Shown here: in pieces, positions 45,448 to 55,423 of the stretch | Layout: each line of letters opens with the position of its first letter | Position numbering within the stretch: position 1 is the first letter of the stretch | NCBI GenBank assembly: GCA_902521795.1 | Contig: CABYSX010000005.1 | Location: forward strand, 1 to 64,000 | Reading direction: 5' to 3' | Source: an uncultured Alphaproteobacteria bacterium | GTDB taxonomy: Bacteria; Pseudomonadota; Alphaproteobacteria; HIMB59 | Length of the DNA: 64,000 nt | Notes under the pieces: model-generated | Database searches by the model: none | What the model saw: only the letters and a program-made list of their open reading frames with translations | Told to the model about the DNA's origin: nothing | Made by a program: the position numbers and the translations under genes

Positions 45448-46395
45448 ATGAATAAATCAAAAATTAAAAAAGTAGGACAAGAAGTAATAAAGTTAGAATC
45501 TATTGCACTAGCTAAGCTTTCTAAAAGCTTGGATAAAGATTTTATCAAAGCTGTTGAGTTAATATCAAAACAAAATGGTAAAATAATTGTTTCAGGTGTA
45601 GGAAAAAGTGGGAATATTGCTGGCAAGATTGCAGCATCCTTCACATCAACAGGAATACCAGCAATCTATTTAAATCCAGTTGATGCAAGTCACGGTGATA
45701 TGGGCATAATAGAAAAAAATGATGTTCTTATAATCTTATCTAATTCTGGAGAAACACATGAATTGGCGGATTTAATAAACTTTAGTAAGAAAAAAAAAAT
45801 TATAATTATTTCAATAACTTCCTCTAAAAAAAGTTTATTGTCTAAAAACTCCGATATTGGTTTGGTATTACCTCCTCATTCAGAGGCTGATAAATTGCAA
45901 ACAATTCCTACAACTTCTACAACAATGTCTTTAGCACTTGGCGATGCTCTTTGTTGTTCGGTTTTAAGTCTGAGAAAATTTGATAAAAAATCCTTTAGTG
46001 AACTACATCCAGGAGGAAAAATTGGAAAAAAATTAAAAACTTTAAATGAAATTATGGATATTGATATTCCTATTATCCAATCTAATTCATCTATAATTGA
46101 TGCAGTTTTAATGATGACTGAAAAAAAATACGGATGCGTTGTTGTCTTAGATAGAAATAAAGAAATTAAGGGTATTATTACTGATGGTGATTTAAGAAGA
46201 TCAATTGAAAAGATTGATATGAAGAAAAAGGCTACTAATATTATGAAAAGTAGACCTATAGTTGCAACAAGTGATTTATTAATTTCATCTGCTATTGTTC
46301 TTATGAATAAACATTCTATAACAAGCCTTATCGTTGCAAGACAGAATAAACCAATTGGTATTGTTAATATAAAAAAGTGTTTAGAAAATGATTAA
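45448..46395 (+). CDS. kdsD: arabinose-5-phosphate isomerase (KDO synthesis)
   Basis: It converts ribulose 5-phosphate to arabinose 5-phosphate, the KDO precursor. The 315 residues have an N-terminal SIS domain (VSGVGKSGNIAGKIAASFTS, DASHGDMG, LILSNSGETHEL) and two C-terminal CBS domains (from about residue 200, GCVVVLDRNKEIKGIITDGDLRR; TSLIVARQNKPIGIV). It is placed with lptCAB as usual. kdsC, often next to it in other bacteria, is not here. Confidence 0.94.
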   Translation: MNKSKIKKVGQEVIKLESIALAKLSKSLDKDFIKAVELISKQNGKIIVSGVGKSGNIAGKIAASFTSTGIPAIYLNPVDASHGDMGIIEKNDVLIILSNSGETHELADLINFSKKKKIIIISITSSKKSLLSKNSDIGLVLPPHSEADKLQTIPTTSTTMSLALGDALCCSVLSLRKFDKKSFSELHPGGKIGKKLKTLNEIMDIDIPIIQSNSSIIDAVLMMTEKKYGCVVVLDRNKEIKGIITDGDLRRSIEKIDMKKKATNIMKSRPIVATSDLLISSAIVLMNKHSITSLIVARQNKPIGIVNIKKCLEND

Positions 46396-46816
46396 CTATT
46401 TAGGTAATAAAATATTAAATACTTTAATTATAATATTTTTGGGAGCTCAGTGTTTAATATTTTTTCTTAACCAAAAACCGTTAACCAAAAATTTTAGTCA
46501 AAAAAATATTACTGTTGAAAATTTTTCTAGTATTGTTTTGAGTAACTCAGGGATTACCAAGATTGGTTCTGAAAAATTAAATAAAATTGATGAAGATAAT
46601 ATCTACCTTGAAGGAAATTCATATCTAGAGAATAAAGAATATAAAATTTATGGAAAAAACATATCAATTAATCTTTCTGAAGAAATATCTAAGAGTGATG
46701 AGAACGTTGAAGTAATTAATAGTATGGGATTATTAAAAGCACAAGGTTTTAAAAATCTTGATAATGATAATAAAATATTCTTTAAAGGTGAGGTAGAATT
46801 TGTCATTAATAAGTAA
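46388..46816 (+). CDS. lptC: LPS export protein LptC
   Basis: This 142-residue protein is anchored by an N-terminal membrane helix (about residues 9-27) with a periplasmic beta-jellyroll after it. It bridges LptBFG in the inner membrane to LptA. LptC sequences are poorly conserved, so the call depends on topology, length and position between kdsD and lptA. It overlaps kdsD by 8 bases and lptA by 17. Confidence 0.82.
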   Translation: MINYLGNKILNTLIIIFLGAQCLIFFLNQKPLTKNFSQKNITVENFSSIVLSNSGITKIGSEKLNKIDEDNIYLEGNSYLENKEYKIYGKNISINLSEEISKSDENVEVINSMGLLKAQGFKNLDNDNKIFFKGEVEFVINK

Positions 46817-47270
46817 ATTATTTTTTTTCTTTACGCTTTTATTTTTTTCTTCAAATGCATACACAGAAAGTTATGTAAAAGCAGGAGAAAGCCTTATTTG
46901 GGACTCAGAAAATAAAAGCTACACGGCTAATGGTGATGTAGAGTTTAAGAATGATAAATTTTTAGCCTTCGCTGATAAAATGATTGCTGATTATATAGAG
47001 GAAAATAATGATGAAATTTTTACTGTGATTGAGCTTTTTGGTAATGTGGTGATTGAATTTGAAGAAGAAACTTTTAAGGGTAATTATGCTATCTACACAC
47101 GTGATAATAATATAATAAAACTTACTGGTGATGTATCAATTGAGTCTCCAACAAGACTACTTACAGGAAATGAATTAATAGCTGATATCGATAATAACAA
47201 AAGAATACTTAACTCAGCTAATAAAGAGTCTCTAGTTGAAGTTTTATTAGAAAATAATGCAAACGATTAA
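46800..47270 (+). CDS. lptA: LPS export periplasmic protein LptA
   Basis: This 156-residue protein has a signal peptide (SLISKLFFFFTLLFFSSNAYT) and an OstA-type beta-jellyroll: SLIWDSENKSYTANGDVEFKN, ADKMIADY, IELFGNVVIEF, LTGDVSIESP. It starts with TTG at 46800 inside lptC; no better start precedes the signal peptide. It carries LPS across the periplasm to LptDE. It overlaps lptB by 14 bases. Confidence 0.88.
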   Translation: MSLISKLFFFFTLLFFSSNAYTESYVKAGESLIWDSENKSYTANGDVEFKNDKFLAFADKMIADYIEENNDEIFTVIELFGNVVIEFEEETFKGNYAIYTRDNNIIKLTGDVSIESPTRLLTGNELIADIDNNKRILNSANKESLVEVLLENNAND

Positions 47271-47973
47271 GCTGATCGAAATAAGTAAAAGCTTTAAGTC
47301 AAAAAAAGCTCTTAATAATGTAAATATTGAGTTTAAAAACAATTGTATTAATGGTCTACTTGGACCAAATGGTAGCGGTAAGACAACTCTTTTTAATATT
47401 ATAGCTGGTTTTTTATCTCCTGATTTAGGAAAAATTCAATTAGATGAAAATATTTTAAATGAAAAAAGTCTTAGCTTAAGAACAAAGCTAGGTATTTCAT
47501 ATTTACCACAAGAAGCATCAATATTTAGAGATTTAAGTGTTTACGATAATATTTTTTCAATAGCAGAATTATATTATAATAAAAATAATTCAATAAAAGT
47601 AACAGAAAATTTAATTAAACTATTCTCATTAGGTAGTTTTCAAAAGACAAAAGGAAAATTATTATCTGGCGGTGAGAGAAGAAGAACTGAAATTGCTAGG
47701 GCATTAGCTAGTAATCCAAAATTTCTTTTACTTGATGAACCTTTTGCAGGTATAGACCCGATAGCGATTGAAGAGGTTAAATCAACAATTTCATTGTTAA
47801 AAAAAATGAATATCGGAATAATTGTAACTGACCATAATGTAAAAGAGGCTTTGAGTATTGTTGATTTTGGATACATAATTTACAATGGAGAAATAATAAA
47901 ATCTGGTAGCCCTAAAGAGATTACATCTGATAAATTTGTAAAAAAAATATACTTAGGTAAAAATTATACTTAG
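47257..47973 (+). CDS. lptB: LPS export ABC transporter ATPase LptB
   Basis: This cytoplasmic ATPase of 238 residues powers LPS extraction. Walker A GPNGSGKTT (about 36-44), Q-loop YLPQEASIFRDLSV, signature LLSGGERRRTEIARALA, Walker B FLLLDEPFAGIDP and switch His in VTDHNV. The ASIFRDLSV stretch after the Q-loop is LptB-specific. It is followed by aroA after 3 bases instead of the common rpoN. Confidence 0.94.
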   Translation: MQTIKLIEISKSFKSKKALNNVNIEFKNNCINGLLGPNGSGKTTLFNIIAGFLSPDLGKIQLDENILNEKSLSLRTKLGISYLPQEASIFRDLSVYDNIFSIAELYYNKNNSIKVTENLIKLFSLGSFQKTKGKLLSGGERRRTEIARALASNPKFLLLDEPFAGIDPIAIEEVKSTISLLKKMNIGIIVTDHNVKEALSIVDFGYIIYNGEIIKSGSPKEITSDKFVKKIYLGKNYT

Positions 47974-47976
47974 CTT

Positions 47977-49275
47977 ATGTCTTTTAATTGTAGAAGTTTG
48001 ATTAAAGGTACATATTTTCCTCCAGGTGACAAATCTATCAGTCATAGAATTTTAATTTTAGCAGGACAGGTTATTGGTAAATCAAAGATTTCTAATTTAT
48101 TACAAGGTGATGATGTAATTAATACACTCAAAGCTATGAAGCTATTAGGAGTTCAAATTTTCAAAACAGATAAGCATTATGAGGTTTTTGGTATTCCTCC
48201 TGGTGGGTTGATTCAACCTAAAAAGATTATAGATTTTGGAAATTCAGGAACTGGAATTAGGCTTATATCTGGCTTAATTTCATCTAACAATATTGAAGTT
48301 AAATTAATTGGTGATAGTTCTTTGAGCAAAAGGCCTATGAAAAGAGTAACAGAACACTTATCTAAAATAGGTGCAACAATTAAATTAAGAAGTGAGTCAT
48401 TTCCTCCAATTAAAATAAAAGGAACAGGTAATGCAGTACCATTAACGTTTGAAATACTTATTCCTTCTGCGCAAATCAAAAGTGCAATAATGCTATCAGC
48501 TTTAAATACTAATGGGACAGTAAAAATTAAAGAATTTAAGACTACAAGAGATCATACTGAGAATATGCTTAAGTCGATGGGATATAATATTAAAGTAAAG
48601 GAAAATTCTCTACACAGATTTATAGAGATGAAAAATAATCAAGATTTAAAAACAATAAATTATAATGTGCCTGGTGATCCATCTTCGGCAGCATTTTTTA
48701 TTTCAGCTGCTTGTTTAAAACCTGGATCTAAACTTATCGTAAGAAATATTCTTTTTAATAAAACAAGAGTGGGTTTTATCAAAACCTTAAAGAAAATGGG
48801 TGGAAATATAAAAGTTATTAGAAAGAGAAAAATTCATAATGAATTAATTGCCGATTTAAAAATTGAACAAAAGAAAAATTTAAACTCAACTACATTGGAG
48901 TCTGTTGATGTTCCATTACAAGTTGATGAAATTCCAATTTTATCTATAGCTGCTTCGTTCGCAGATGGACTATCAATATTTAGGGGTTTAAAAGAGCTTA
49001 CAGTCAAAGAAAGTAATAGATTGTTACTTATACACAAAAATTTAAAAAAAATTGGAGTTAAATCTGAAATTAAAAATTTTGATTTATATATTTATGGTAA
49101 TCATAATTTAAAAAAAGGCGCTGGTGTTATTAAACACGATGATGATCATAGAATATTAATGTCTTTTTTTATTGCGAATATGATTTGTAAAAAAAACAAT
49201 ATAATAAAAGATAAATCCTGTGTAAAAACAAGCTATCCAACGTTTTTCAAACATATATATCAATTTAGTAATTAA
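47977..49275 (+). CDS. aroA: 3-phosphoshikimate 1-carboxyvinyltransferase (class II-like EPSP synthase)
   Basis: This is the shikimate-pathway enzyme joining shikimate 3-phosphate and PEP. The 432 residues have PPGDKSISHRILILAG (residues 13-28), DFGNSGTGIRLISGL, SLSKRPMKRV, TRDHTENMLKSMG and ELTVKESNRLLL. The pattern of GNSGTGIRL and RDHTE resembles class II enzymes. It follows lptB by 3 bases and is followed by rpsA with no cmk between. Confidence 0.94.
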   Translation: MSFNCRSLIKGTYFPPGDKSISHRILILAGQVIGKSKISNLLQGDDVINTLKAMKLLGVQIFKTDKHYEVFGIPPGGLIQPKKIIDFGNSGTGIRLISGLISSNNIEVKLIGDSSLSKRPMKRVTEHLSKIGATIKLRSESFPPIKIKGTGNAVPLTFEILIPSAQIKSAIMLSALNTNGTVKIKEFKTTRDHTENMLKSMGYNIKVKENSLHRFIEMKNNQDLKTINYNVPGDPSSAAFFISAACLKPGSKLIVRNILFNKTRVGFIKTLKKMGGNIKVIRKRKIHNELIADLKIEQKKNLNSTTLESVDVPLQVDEIPILSIAASFADGLSIFRGLKELTVKESNRLLLIHKNLKKIGVKSEIKNFDLYIYGNHNLKKGAGVIKHDDDHRILMSFFIANMICKKNNIIKDKSCVKTSYPTFFKHIYQFSN

Positions 49276-49343
49276 TTTTTCTTGAAAAACATTAATAAAA
49301 CTTTAAAAGAACCTAACTTAACTTGAAAGGTAAATAATGACTT

Positions 49344-51041
49344 ATGATATCTAACGACGAGTATAGCAAATTGCTAGACCAACAATTCGAAACTAAAAAT
49401 ACAATCGCTGCAAATAAAATAATTTCTGGAACTATTCTTAAAATAAGCGATCAACACATAACAGTTGATATTGGATATAAGAGCGAGGGACAAATACCCA
49501 AAGAAGAATTTCTTAATACTGGATCATCAGATGATTTGAAAACTGGTCAAGTTATTGAAGTATTTGTTGAAAAGTTAGAAGATAGAGAAGGTAACGTAAA
49601 AGTTTCTCATGAAAAAGCAATTAAGATGAAATCATGGGAAAAGCTTCAAAAACTTTATGACAATAAAGAGAGAGTAAAAGGCTTTATTGTTGGTAAAGCT
49701 AAAGCTGGTCTCTATGTAAAAATTATGGGCACAAATGCTTTTTTACCATTAAGTCAAATAGATGTTCGCCCCGTCAGAGATGTAAGTCATTTAATAAAGA
49801 CAGAGGAAACTTTTGAAATTCTTAAAATGGATTACTCAAAAGGTAACATTGTTGTCTCAAGAAAAGCAATACTCGAAGAAAAACAAAAAGAAATAAAAAA
49901 CAAAATTTTAGAGAAGTCACAAAGTAACTCAGTCATTACGGGTAAGGTAAAAACTTTTACAGACTATGGTGCTTTTGTAGATTTAGGTGGAATTGATGGC
50001 CTAGTTCATTTGAGTGATATTTCATGGAGTAGAATTGGCCACCCTTCAGATGTACTGGAAGTTGGAAAAAAATATGAATTTAAAATTCTCAAAGTTTCAG
50101 ACGATTCAGATAAAATTAGCTTAGGTTATAAACAATTAAAAGATGATCCTTGGGAAAAAATAGAAGAGAAAATTACTCTTAATGAGATTTATGATGGAAA
50201 AATTACCCATATAACTGATTATGGTGCATTTGTTCAACTTACAGAAAAAGACTTAGAGGGATTAGTTCACTCCAACGATATCAGCTGGACTAAAAAAAAT
50301 ATACATCCAAATAAAATCTTAGAAGTTGGATTCAATATTAGAGTTAAAATATTAGAAATAGACAAAGAGAAGAAAAGAATAAGTCTTGGAATTAAACAAA
50401 CTGAGCCAAATCCATGGGAGAATATTCTAAATGAATACAAAAAAGATCAAATTATTGATACAGAAATCAAAAATATTACTGAGTTTGGTATATTTGCGAA
50501 GCTCAATGATAATATTGACGGACTGATACATAAGAATGATTTATCATGGACTGACTCTAATGGTGATAGGACCTTAAAAAAATATCAAAAAGGTCAAACT
50601 ATTCAGGTAAAGATTCTAGAAATTGATCCTGGAAAAGAGAAAATAAGCTTTGGTATTAAACAATTATCTTCCGATCCTTTTAATGAATTTTTTAAAGATA
50701 AATCTAAAGGAGATATTGTATCTGCAACAATTACTAAGATTTCCAACAATGGAATCGATGTTGAAGTTGCTAGCTTTATCGAAACAACTATAAGAAGAAA
50801 AGAGCTCTCAAAGAATAAAGAAGAGCAAAATATAACTAGATATAATGCAGGTCAAAAAATAGATGCTAAAATAAGTTCTATTGATCTTACAAATCGAAAG
50901 TTTGCTCTTTCAATAAGACAGCTAGAGATAGATGAAGAACAAAGTTTGTTAGAAAAATATGGATCTAAATCCTCTGGTTCAGTTTTAGGGGATATTTTAG
51001 GTAAGGCTTTGGATGAGGATAAGGACTCCAAAGAAAAATAA
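49344..51041 (+). CDS. rpsA: ribosomal protein bS1
   Basis: This mRNA-binding small-subunit protein has 565 residues and six S1 domains (about 25-95, 110-175, 195-265, 280-352, 368-440, 455-525). The third and fourth show the classic VKTFTDYGAFVDLGGIDGLVHLSDISW and ITHITDYGAFVQL. The last is diverged. The start at 49344 overlaps a five-codon frame starting at 49337, which has the better Shine-Dalgarno spacing. The C-terminus overlaps ihfB by 29 bases. Confidence 0.95.
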   Translation: MISNDEYSKLLDQQFETKNTIAANKIISGTILKISDQHITVDIGYKSEGQIPKEEFLNTGSSDDLKTGQVIEVFVEKLEDREGNVKVSHEKAIKMKSWEKLQKLYDNKERVKGFIVGKAKAGLYVKIMGTNAFLPLSQIDVRPVRDVSHLIKTEETFEILKMDYSKGNIVVSRKAILEEKQKEIKNKILEKSQSNSVITGKVKTFTDYGAFVDLGGIDGLVHLSDISWSRIGHPSDVLEVGKKYEFKILKVSDDSDKISLGYKQLKDDPWEKIEEKITLNEIYDGKITHITDYGAFVQLTEKDLEGLVHSNDISWTKKNIHPNKILEVGFNIRVKILEIDKEKKRISLGIKQTEPNPWENILNEYKKDQIIDTEIKNITEFGIFAKLNDNIDGLIHKNDLSWTDSNGDRTLKKYQKGQTIQVKILEIDPGKEKISFGIKQLSSDPFNEFFKDKSKGDIVSATITKISNNGIDVEVASFIETTIRRKELSKNKEEQNITRYNAGQKIDAKISSIDLTNRKFALSIRQLEIDEEQSLLEKYGSKSSGSVLGDILGKALDEDKDSKEK

Positions 51042-51318
51042 GTCTGATATTTTAAAGACTTATTTGCAATCTGAAACTGATTTAACATCTAAAATAAATG
51101 AAGCTATATTTAATAGGTTCTTCGATATTTTAGAAAAAAATATTTCTAATCATATTTCTATAGAGCTAAGAAATTTTGGCATTTTTAAGTCTAAATTTAT
51201 GAAATCTAGATATGGTTCTGATCCTAGAAATAAGAAAAAAATATATATACCCTCTAAATGGAAAGTTACATTCAAAGCTAGTGAAAATATCAATAAAAAG
51301 TTAAATGAAAAAATTTAA
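51013..51318 (+). CDS. ihfB: integration host factor beta-like / HU-family DNA-bending protein
   Basis: This is a 101-residue HU-fold protein. It has helices LTSKINEAIFNRFFDILEKNI, the beta-arm ELRNFGIFKSKFMKSRYGSDPRNKKKIYIPSKW (FGxF, then the Pro-containing arm replacing RNPKTGE with SDPRNKKK) and FKASENINKKL. Position directly after rpsA matches ihfB in many proteobacteria. The start is placed at ATG 51013, inside rpsA; the first 8-10 residues are extra compared with IHF-beta, so a later start is possible. It overlaps pyrF by 14 bases. Confidence 0.82.
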   Translation: MRIRTPKKNKSDILKTYLQSETDLTSKINEAIFNRFFDILEKNISNHISIELRNFGIFKSKFMKSRYGSDPRNKKKIYIPSKWKVTFKASENINKKLNEKI

Positions 51319-52012
51319 ATCTTTTATAGCCTTAGACCTGAAATCTAATACTCAAAATATTAGTATTGTAAAGAAACTACACCGCCATGTTTATGGTTTT
51401 AAAGTCGGGTATAGATCTTTTTATAATAACCGTTCAAATGAGCTTATTTCAGAAATCAAAAAGTCGAAATGTAAATTATTCCTTGATTTAAAACTTCACG
51501 ATATTCCAAACACTGTTAGCAGTGCGATAGATTCTTTATCTAACATAAATCCTGATTTTCTTACCTTGCATATATCAGGAGGTAAAGAGATGATGAAAGC
51601 TGCAGTAAACTCTATTAAGAAAAATAAACTTAAAACTAAAATCTTAGGGGTAACCTTATTAACGAGCTTAGATGGAAAAGATAGCGAAAAAATTTATAAA
51701 GAGGGTAGTACAAAAAAACTTGTAAAAAAATTTACTGAAATTGCTAATAATGTAAATATTCATGGCCTTATTTGCTCAGGTGATGATCTGAGAGTTTTAG
51801 GAAAATTTAATAAATTAATTAAAATAACACCTGGTGTTAAAATGTTTGCTAGAAATGATGATCAAAAAAGAGTTACTTTTGCTCATAATGCTTTACAAGA
51901 TGGTGCAAGCTTTGTTGTAATAGGAAGAGAATTAATAGAAAGCAAAAAACCTTTAGAATTATTAAAAAAATATGGCGAACAATATAAAAATAAAAATTTG
52001 TGGACAAAATAA
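51305..52012 (+). CDS. pyrF: orotidine 5'-phosphate decarboxylase
   Basis: This TIM-barrel enzyme makes UMP. The 235 residues have IALDLKSN at the start, the catalytic LFLDLKLHDIPNTV (Lys-Asp network, D-x-K-x-x-D), GVTLLTSL, LICSGDDL, KITPGVKM and FVVIGRELIES (phosphate-binding). It lies between ihfB and trpF and overlaps trpF by 41 bases. Confidence 0.95.
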   Translation: MKKFKSFIALDLKSNTQNISIVKKLHRHVYGFKVGYRSFYNNRSNELISEIKKSKCKLFLDLKLHDIPNTVSSAIDSLSNINPDFLTLHISGGKEMMKAAVNSIKKNKLKTKILGVTLLTSLDGKDSEKIYKEGSTKKLVKKFTEIANNVNIHGLICSGDDLRVLGKFNKLIKITPGVKMFARNDDQKRVTFAHNALQDGASFVVIGRELIESKKPLELLKKYGEQYKNKNLWTK

Positions 52013-52598
52013 TCCAGCCATTATTAATCACTGTCTTGATTTAAATATTTCCTATCAAGGGTTAATTTTTTATGAAAAGAGTCCAAGGTTTATAGATATA
52101 GAAACACTTGCTCTTGTTAATCAATATTTTAAAACACATAAAGATAAATTTGTGGGTGTTTTTGTTAATCCATCTATTGGTGAAATTAAAAATAAATTAG
52201 AAGTTTTTGATTTTGATACAATTCAACTTCATGGGGATGAAGATCAAAACTTTATAAGTGAAGTTAAAAGTAATTTTAAGAAAAAGATATATAAATCAAT
52301 ATCACCAGAAGATTTTAAAACAACTGAGTTAATTGATGTAGATCAGTTCCTCATTGAAGCCAAACCCTCTTCAAATCAGATGCCTGGAGGAAACAATACA
52401 ACTTGGGATTGGTCTGATTTTAAAAATAGTAAAAACCTTCCTTATATTTTATCAGGAGGTCTAAATGTCACTAATATCAAAAAAGCAATTAGCTTAACAG
52501 GTGCGGATTTTGTTGATATAAATTCTGGTGTAGAGGAACAACCAGGTGAAAAAAGCCTTACTTTGATAGATGGTATTATTTCATCAATTTATAATTAA
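51972..52598 (+). CDS. trpF: phosphoribosylanthranilate isomerase
   Basis: This tryptophan-pathway TIM barrel has 208 residues. KIKICGQNN carries the catalytic Cys, [29 protein letters not shown], and phosphate-binding [11 protein letters not shown] with catalytic Asp region [17 protein letters not shown]. The start ATG at 51972 lies inside pyrF, the only ATG ahead of KICG. Order trpF-trpB-trpA-accD-folC is the common alphaproteobacterial one. It touches trpB by 1 base. Confidence 0.95.
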   Translation: MANNIKIKICGQNNPAIINHCLDLNISYQGLIFYEKSPRFIDIETLALVNQYFKTHKDKFVGVFVNPSIGEIKNKLEVFDFDTIQLHGDEDQNFISEVKSNFKKKIYKSISPEDFKTTELIDVDQFLIEAKPSSNQMPGGNNTTWDWSDFKNSKNLPYILSGGLNVTNIKKAISLTGADFVDINSGVEEQPGEKSLTLIDGIISSIYN

Positions 52599-53803
52599 TG
52601 AAAACATATAAACAACCTAACACTGTTGGAAGATTTGGTGAGTTTGGTGGCATGTATGTTTCAGAAACATTAATGCCCCTATTATTAAATTTAGATAAAT
52701 CGTATAAAAAAATTCAAAAGGATAAAAAATTTAAAAAAGAGCTAAATGACCTTTTTAAAAACTATGTGGGAAGGCCCTCCTCTTTGCACTACGCTAAAAA
52801 TTTATCTAAATATATTAATGGACCAAAAGTATATTTTAAAAGAGATGAGCTAAATCACACAGGAGCCCATAAAATCAATAATTGCTTAGGGCAAATACTC
52901 CTTGCAAAAAAAATGGGCAAAACAAGAATTATTGCTGAAACAGGTGCAGGACAACACGGTGTTGCAACAGCTACTGTTTGTGCGCTTTTTGGACTTCCTT
53001 GTTATATCTACATGGGCTCTAAAGATATTGAGAGACAAAAACCAAATGTTTTTAGAATGAAGCTTCTGGGTGCCACCATTATTCCTGTTGAGTCTGGAAG
53101 TAAATCTTTAAAAGATGCGATGAATGAAGCTTTAAGAGATTGGATTAAAAACGTCAGAGATACTTTTTATATTATTGGCTCCACTGCAGGTCCCCACCCC
53201 TATCCAAAAATGGTAAGAGATTTTCAATCTGTCATTGGAAAAGAGGCGAGAGAGCAAATATTAAAAGTAGAGAAAAAACTACCAGATTATTTGATAGCTT
53301 GCGTTGGAGGTGGTTCAAATGCCATGGGTTTATTTTATCCATTTTTAAATGATAAAAAGGTAAAGATTATTGGAGTTGAGGCGGCTGGTAGAGGCGCTAA
53401 AACAGAAGAAACAGCTGCCACAATGACCTCTGGAACTCCTGGTATTTTACACGGTAGTTACAGTTATGTCTTACAAGACAATGATGGACAAATAAAAGAG
53501 GCTCATTCTATTTCTGCCGGTCTCGATTATCCTGGTGTAGGGCCTGAACACTCCCACTTAAAAGATATTAAAAGAGTTAAGTACTTCGGTGTAACTGATA
53601 AAGAAGCTCTTGAAGCATTTCAAACATGTTCAAAACTAGAGGGAATTATTCCTGCTCTAGAACCCTCACATGCTCTAGCCTACTTAATTAAAGCATTTAA
53701 AAATAAACATAAAAATAAAGTTTTAATTTTAAATATGTGCGGAAGAGGTGATAAAGATTTATTTACCGCAGCTAAGGCTATTGGATTTGATGCAGATGAA
53801 TAA
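52598..53803 (+). CDS. trpB: tryptophan synthase beta chain
   Basis: This PLP enzyme joins indole and serine. The 401 residues have [17 protein letters not shown], the PLP Lys in [11 protein letters not shown] (about residue 92), [17 protein letters not shown] with the catalytic Glu, [10 protein letters not shown] phosphate loop and GRGDKDLF at the C-terminus. It forms the alpha-beta complex with the next gene. Confidence 0.97.
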   Translation: MKTYKQPNTVGRFGEFGGMYVSETLMPLLLNLDKSYKKIQKDKKFKKELNDLFKNYVGRPSSLHYAKNLSKYINGPKVYFKRDELNHTGAHKINNCLGQILLAKKMGKTRIIAETGAGQHGVATATVCALFGLPCYIYMGSKDIERQKPNVFRMKLLGATIIPVESGSKSLKDAMNEALRDWIKNVRDTFYIIGSTAGPHPYPKMVRDFQSVIGKEAREQILKVEKKLPDYLIACVGGGSNAMGLFYPFLNDKKVKIIGVEAAGRGAKTEETAATMTSGTPGILHGSYSYVLQDNDGQIKEAHSISAGLDYPGVGPEHSHLKDIKRVKYFGVTDKEALEAFQTCSKLEGIIPALEPSHALAYLIKAFKNKHKNKVLILNMCGRGDKDLFTAAKAIGFDADE

Positions 53804-54572
53804 TTTAGACACTCTTCCTAAGAAAAAAATACTCTCCTTATTTATGACATGTGGGTTTCCTACATTGTCTCAAAGTAAAAAAATCTTTAATGAAATGTTA
53901 TCTCATCAACCTGATGTTATTGAATTTGGACTTCCCTTTTCTGATCCGATGGCGGATGGGCCTATTATTCAAGAAGCAAATAAGCTTGCACTTAGCTCAA
54001 ACCTGTCAACACAACAATCGCTAAATTTAATTAAAGAATTAAGTAAATTTAAAAATAATACTTCGTTTGTAATTATGTGCTATTTAAATACTGTTCGTAA
54101 ATTTGGTGTAGATAAATTCATAAAAAGCATAAAGAATATTGTTGATGGAATAATTATTGTGGACTTGCCTTTTGAGGAAGAGAGTGAAATTAAAAAGTCT
54201 CTATCAAAAAATAATATTCATTTGATTAAGTTAATCTCACCGATGACAGATAAAAAAAGAGCTCACAAACTTTTAAAGGGTTCAAAAGGTTTTATTTATT
54301 ATATATCAGCAACAGGAATTACTGGCTCAAACAAATTAGATTATAAAGAGATCAATAAAAATGTTAAATCTCTAAAAAAGGTGTCAAAAATTCCAGTTTT
54401 AGTTGGGTTTGGTATAAAATCTAAAAAGGATGTACTCGAAATATCAAAAAAAACTAGTGCTGATGGTGTTATAATTGGTTCAGCTCTTATACAAAAATAT
54501 TTTGATTTAAAAATGGATATCAGTAAATATCTTATTGCTTTAAGAAAATTTATTAAAGAGGTTAAAGTTTAA
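53790..54572 (+). CDS. trpA: tryptophan synthase alpha chain
   Basis: It cleaves indole-glycerol phosphate to indole. About 260 residues, with [12 protein letters not shown], the catalytic Glu in [21 protein letters not shown] and Asp in [11 protein letters not shown], and phosphate sites SATGITGS and [10 protein letters not shown]. Start at 53790 or 53796 (two ATGs, both inside the trpB end); the longest open frame starts 14 codons earlier but adds non-homologous residues. Confidence 0.95.
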   Translation: MQMNNLDTLPKKKILSLFMTCGFPTLSQSKKIFNEMLSHQPDVIEFGLPFSDPMADGPIIQEANKLALSSNLSTQQSLNLIKELSKFKNNTSFVIMCYLNTVRKFGVDKFIKSIKNIVDGIIIVDLPFEEESEIKKSLSKNNIHLIKLISPMTDKKRAHKLLKGSKGFIYYISATGITGSNKLDYKEINKNVKSLKKVSKIPVLVGFGIKSKKDVLEISKKTSADGVIIGSALIQKYFDLKMDISKYLIALRKFIKEVKV

Positions 54573-54573
54573 A

Positions 54574-55419
54574 ATGAACTGGTTAACAGATTATGTAAAA
54601 CCTAAATTAAGTTCTCTTGTTAATCGAAAAGAGCCCCCCTCTGATTTATGGACCAAGTGTGGTTGTGGAGAGAGGACTCTTTATGTCAGTGATTTAAAAG
54701 AAAATCTAAATGTCTGTTCCTATTGTGACTACCATATGAATATGGATGTAAATAGCAGATTGAAAAATTTATTTGGCGATAATTCTTTTGAGCTTATAGA
54801 AGTACCTTTTGAAAATAATGATCCTTTAAAATTTAAAGATCTTAAAAAGTATTCCGATAGAATGAAGGCTGCACAAAAAAAAACTGATCAAAAAGATGCT
54901 GCTATTTTAGCACAAGGTGATATTGGAGATACAAAGGTTGTAGTTTTTATTTTGGACTTCAATTTTATGGGAGGTTCTATGGGCCAATTTGTTGGCGAAG
55001 CATTTAAAATTGGTTGTCAAAATGCTGTTGATTTAAATTGTCCATTCATTTCTATTGCTTCTTCAGGTGGTGCTAGAATGCAAGAGGGTATCGTAAGTTT
55101 GATGCAACTTCCCAAAACAGTTGCTGCTGTGAATATGTTGGATCAGCATAAAATCCCATACATTAGCGTGTTGACGCATCCAACTACAGGTGGTGTTAGT
55201 GCTTCATTTGCTATGCTTGGAGATATCATTATTGCAGAAAAAGGAAGTATGATTGGTTTTGCTGGCAAACGAGTGATTGAAGAAACAATTAAAGAACAGT
55301 TACCTGAAGATTTTCAAACAGCTGAATATCTTTTAGAGCACGGGATGATTGATATGGTTGTTCATCGTAAAGAATTAAATCAATCTATCTCAAAAGTTTT
55401 ATCTTTTGTAAAAAAATAA
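54574..55419 (+). CDS. accD: acetyl-CoA carboxylase carboxyltransferase subunit beta
   Basis: This makes malonyl-CoA with AccA. The 281 residues have an N-terminal zinc ribbon with C29, C31, C48 and C51, followed by the crotonase-fold core (FNFMGGSMGQFVGEAF, SIASSGGARMQEGI, TTGGVSASFAMLGD, GFAGKRVIEETI). The first Cys pair is spaced CxC where E. coli has CxxC; many alphaproteobacterial AccD vary here. It follows trpA by 1 base. Confidence 0.96.
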   Translation: MNWLTDYVKPKLSSLVNRKEPPSDLWTKCGCGERTLYVSDLKENLNVCSYCDYHMNMDVNSRLKNLFGDNSFELIEVPFENNDPLKFKDLKKYSDRMKAAQKKTDQKDAAILAQGDIGDTKVVVFILDFNFMGGSMGQFVGEAFKIGCQNAVDLNCPFISIASSGGARMQEGIVSLMQLPKTVAAVNMLDQHKIPYISVLTHPTTGGVSASFAMLGDIIIAEKGSMIGFAGKRVIEETIKEQLPEDFQTAEYLLEHGMIDMVVHRKELNQSISKVLSFVKK

Positions 55420-55423
55420 GATC

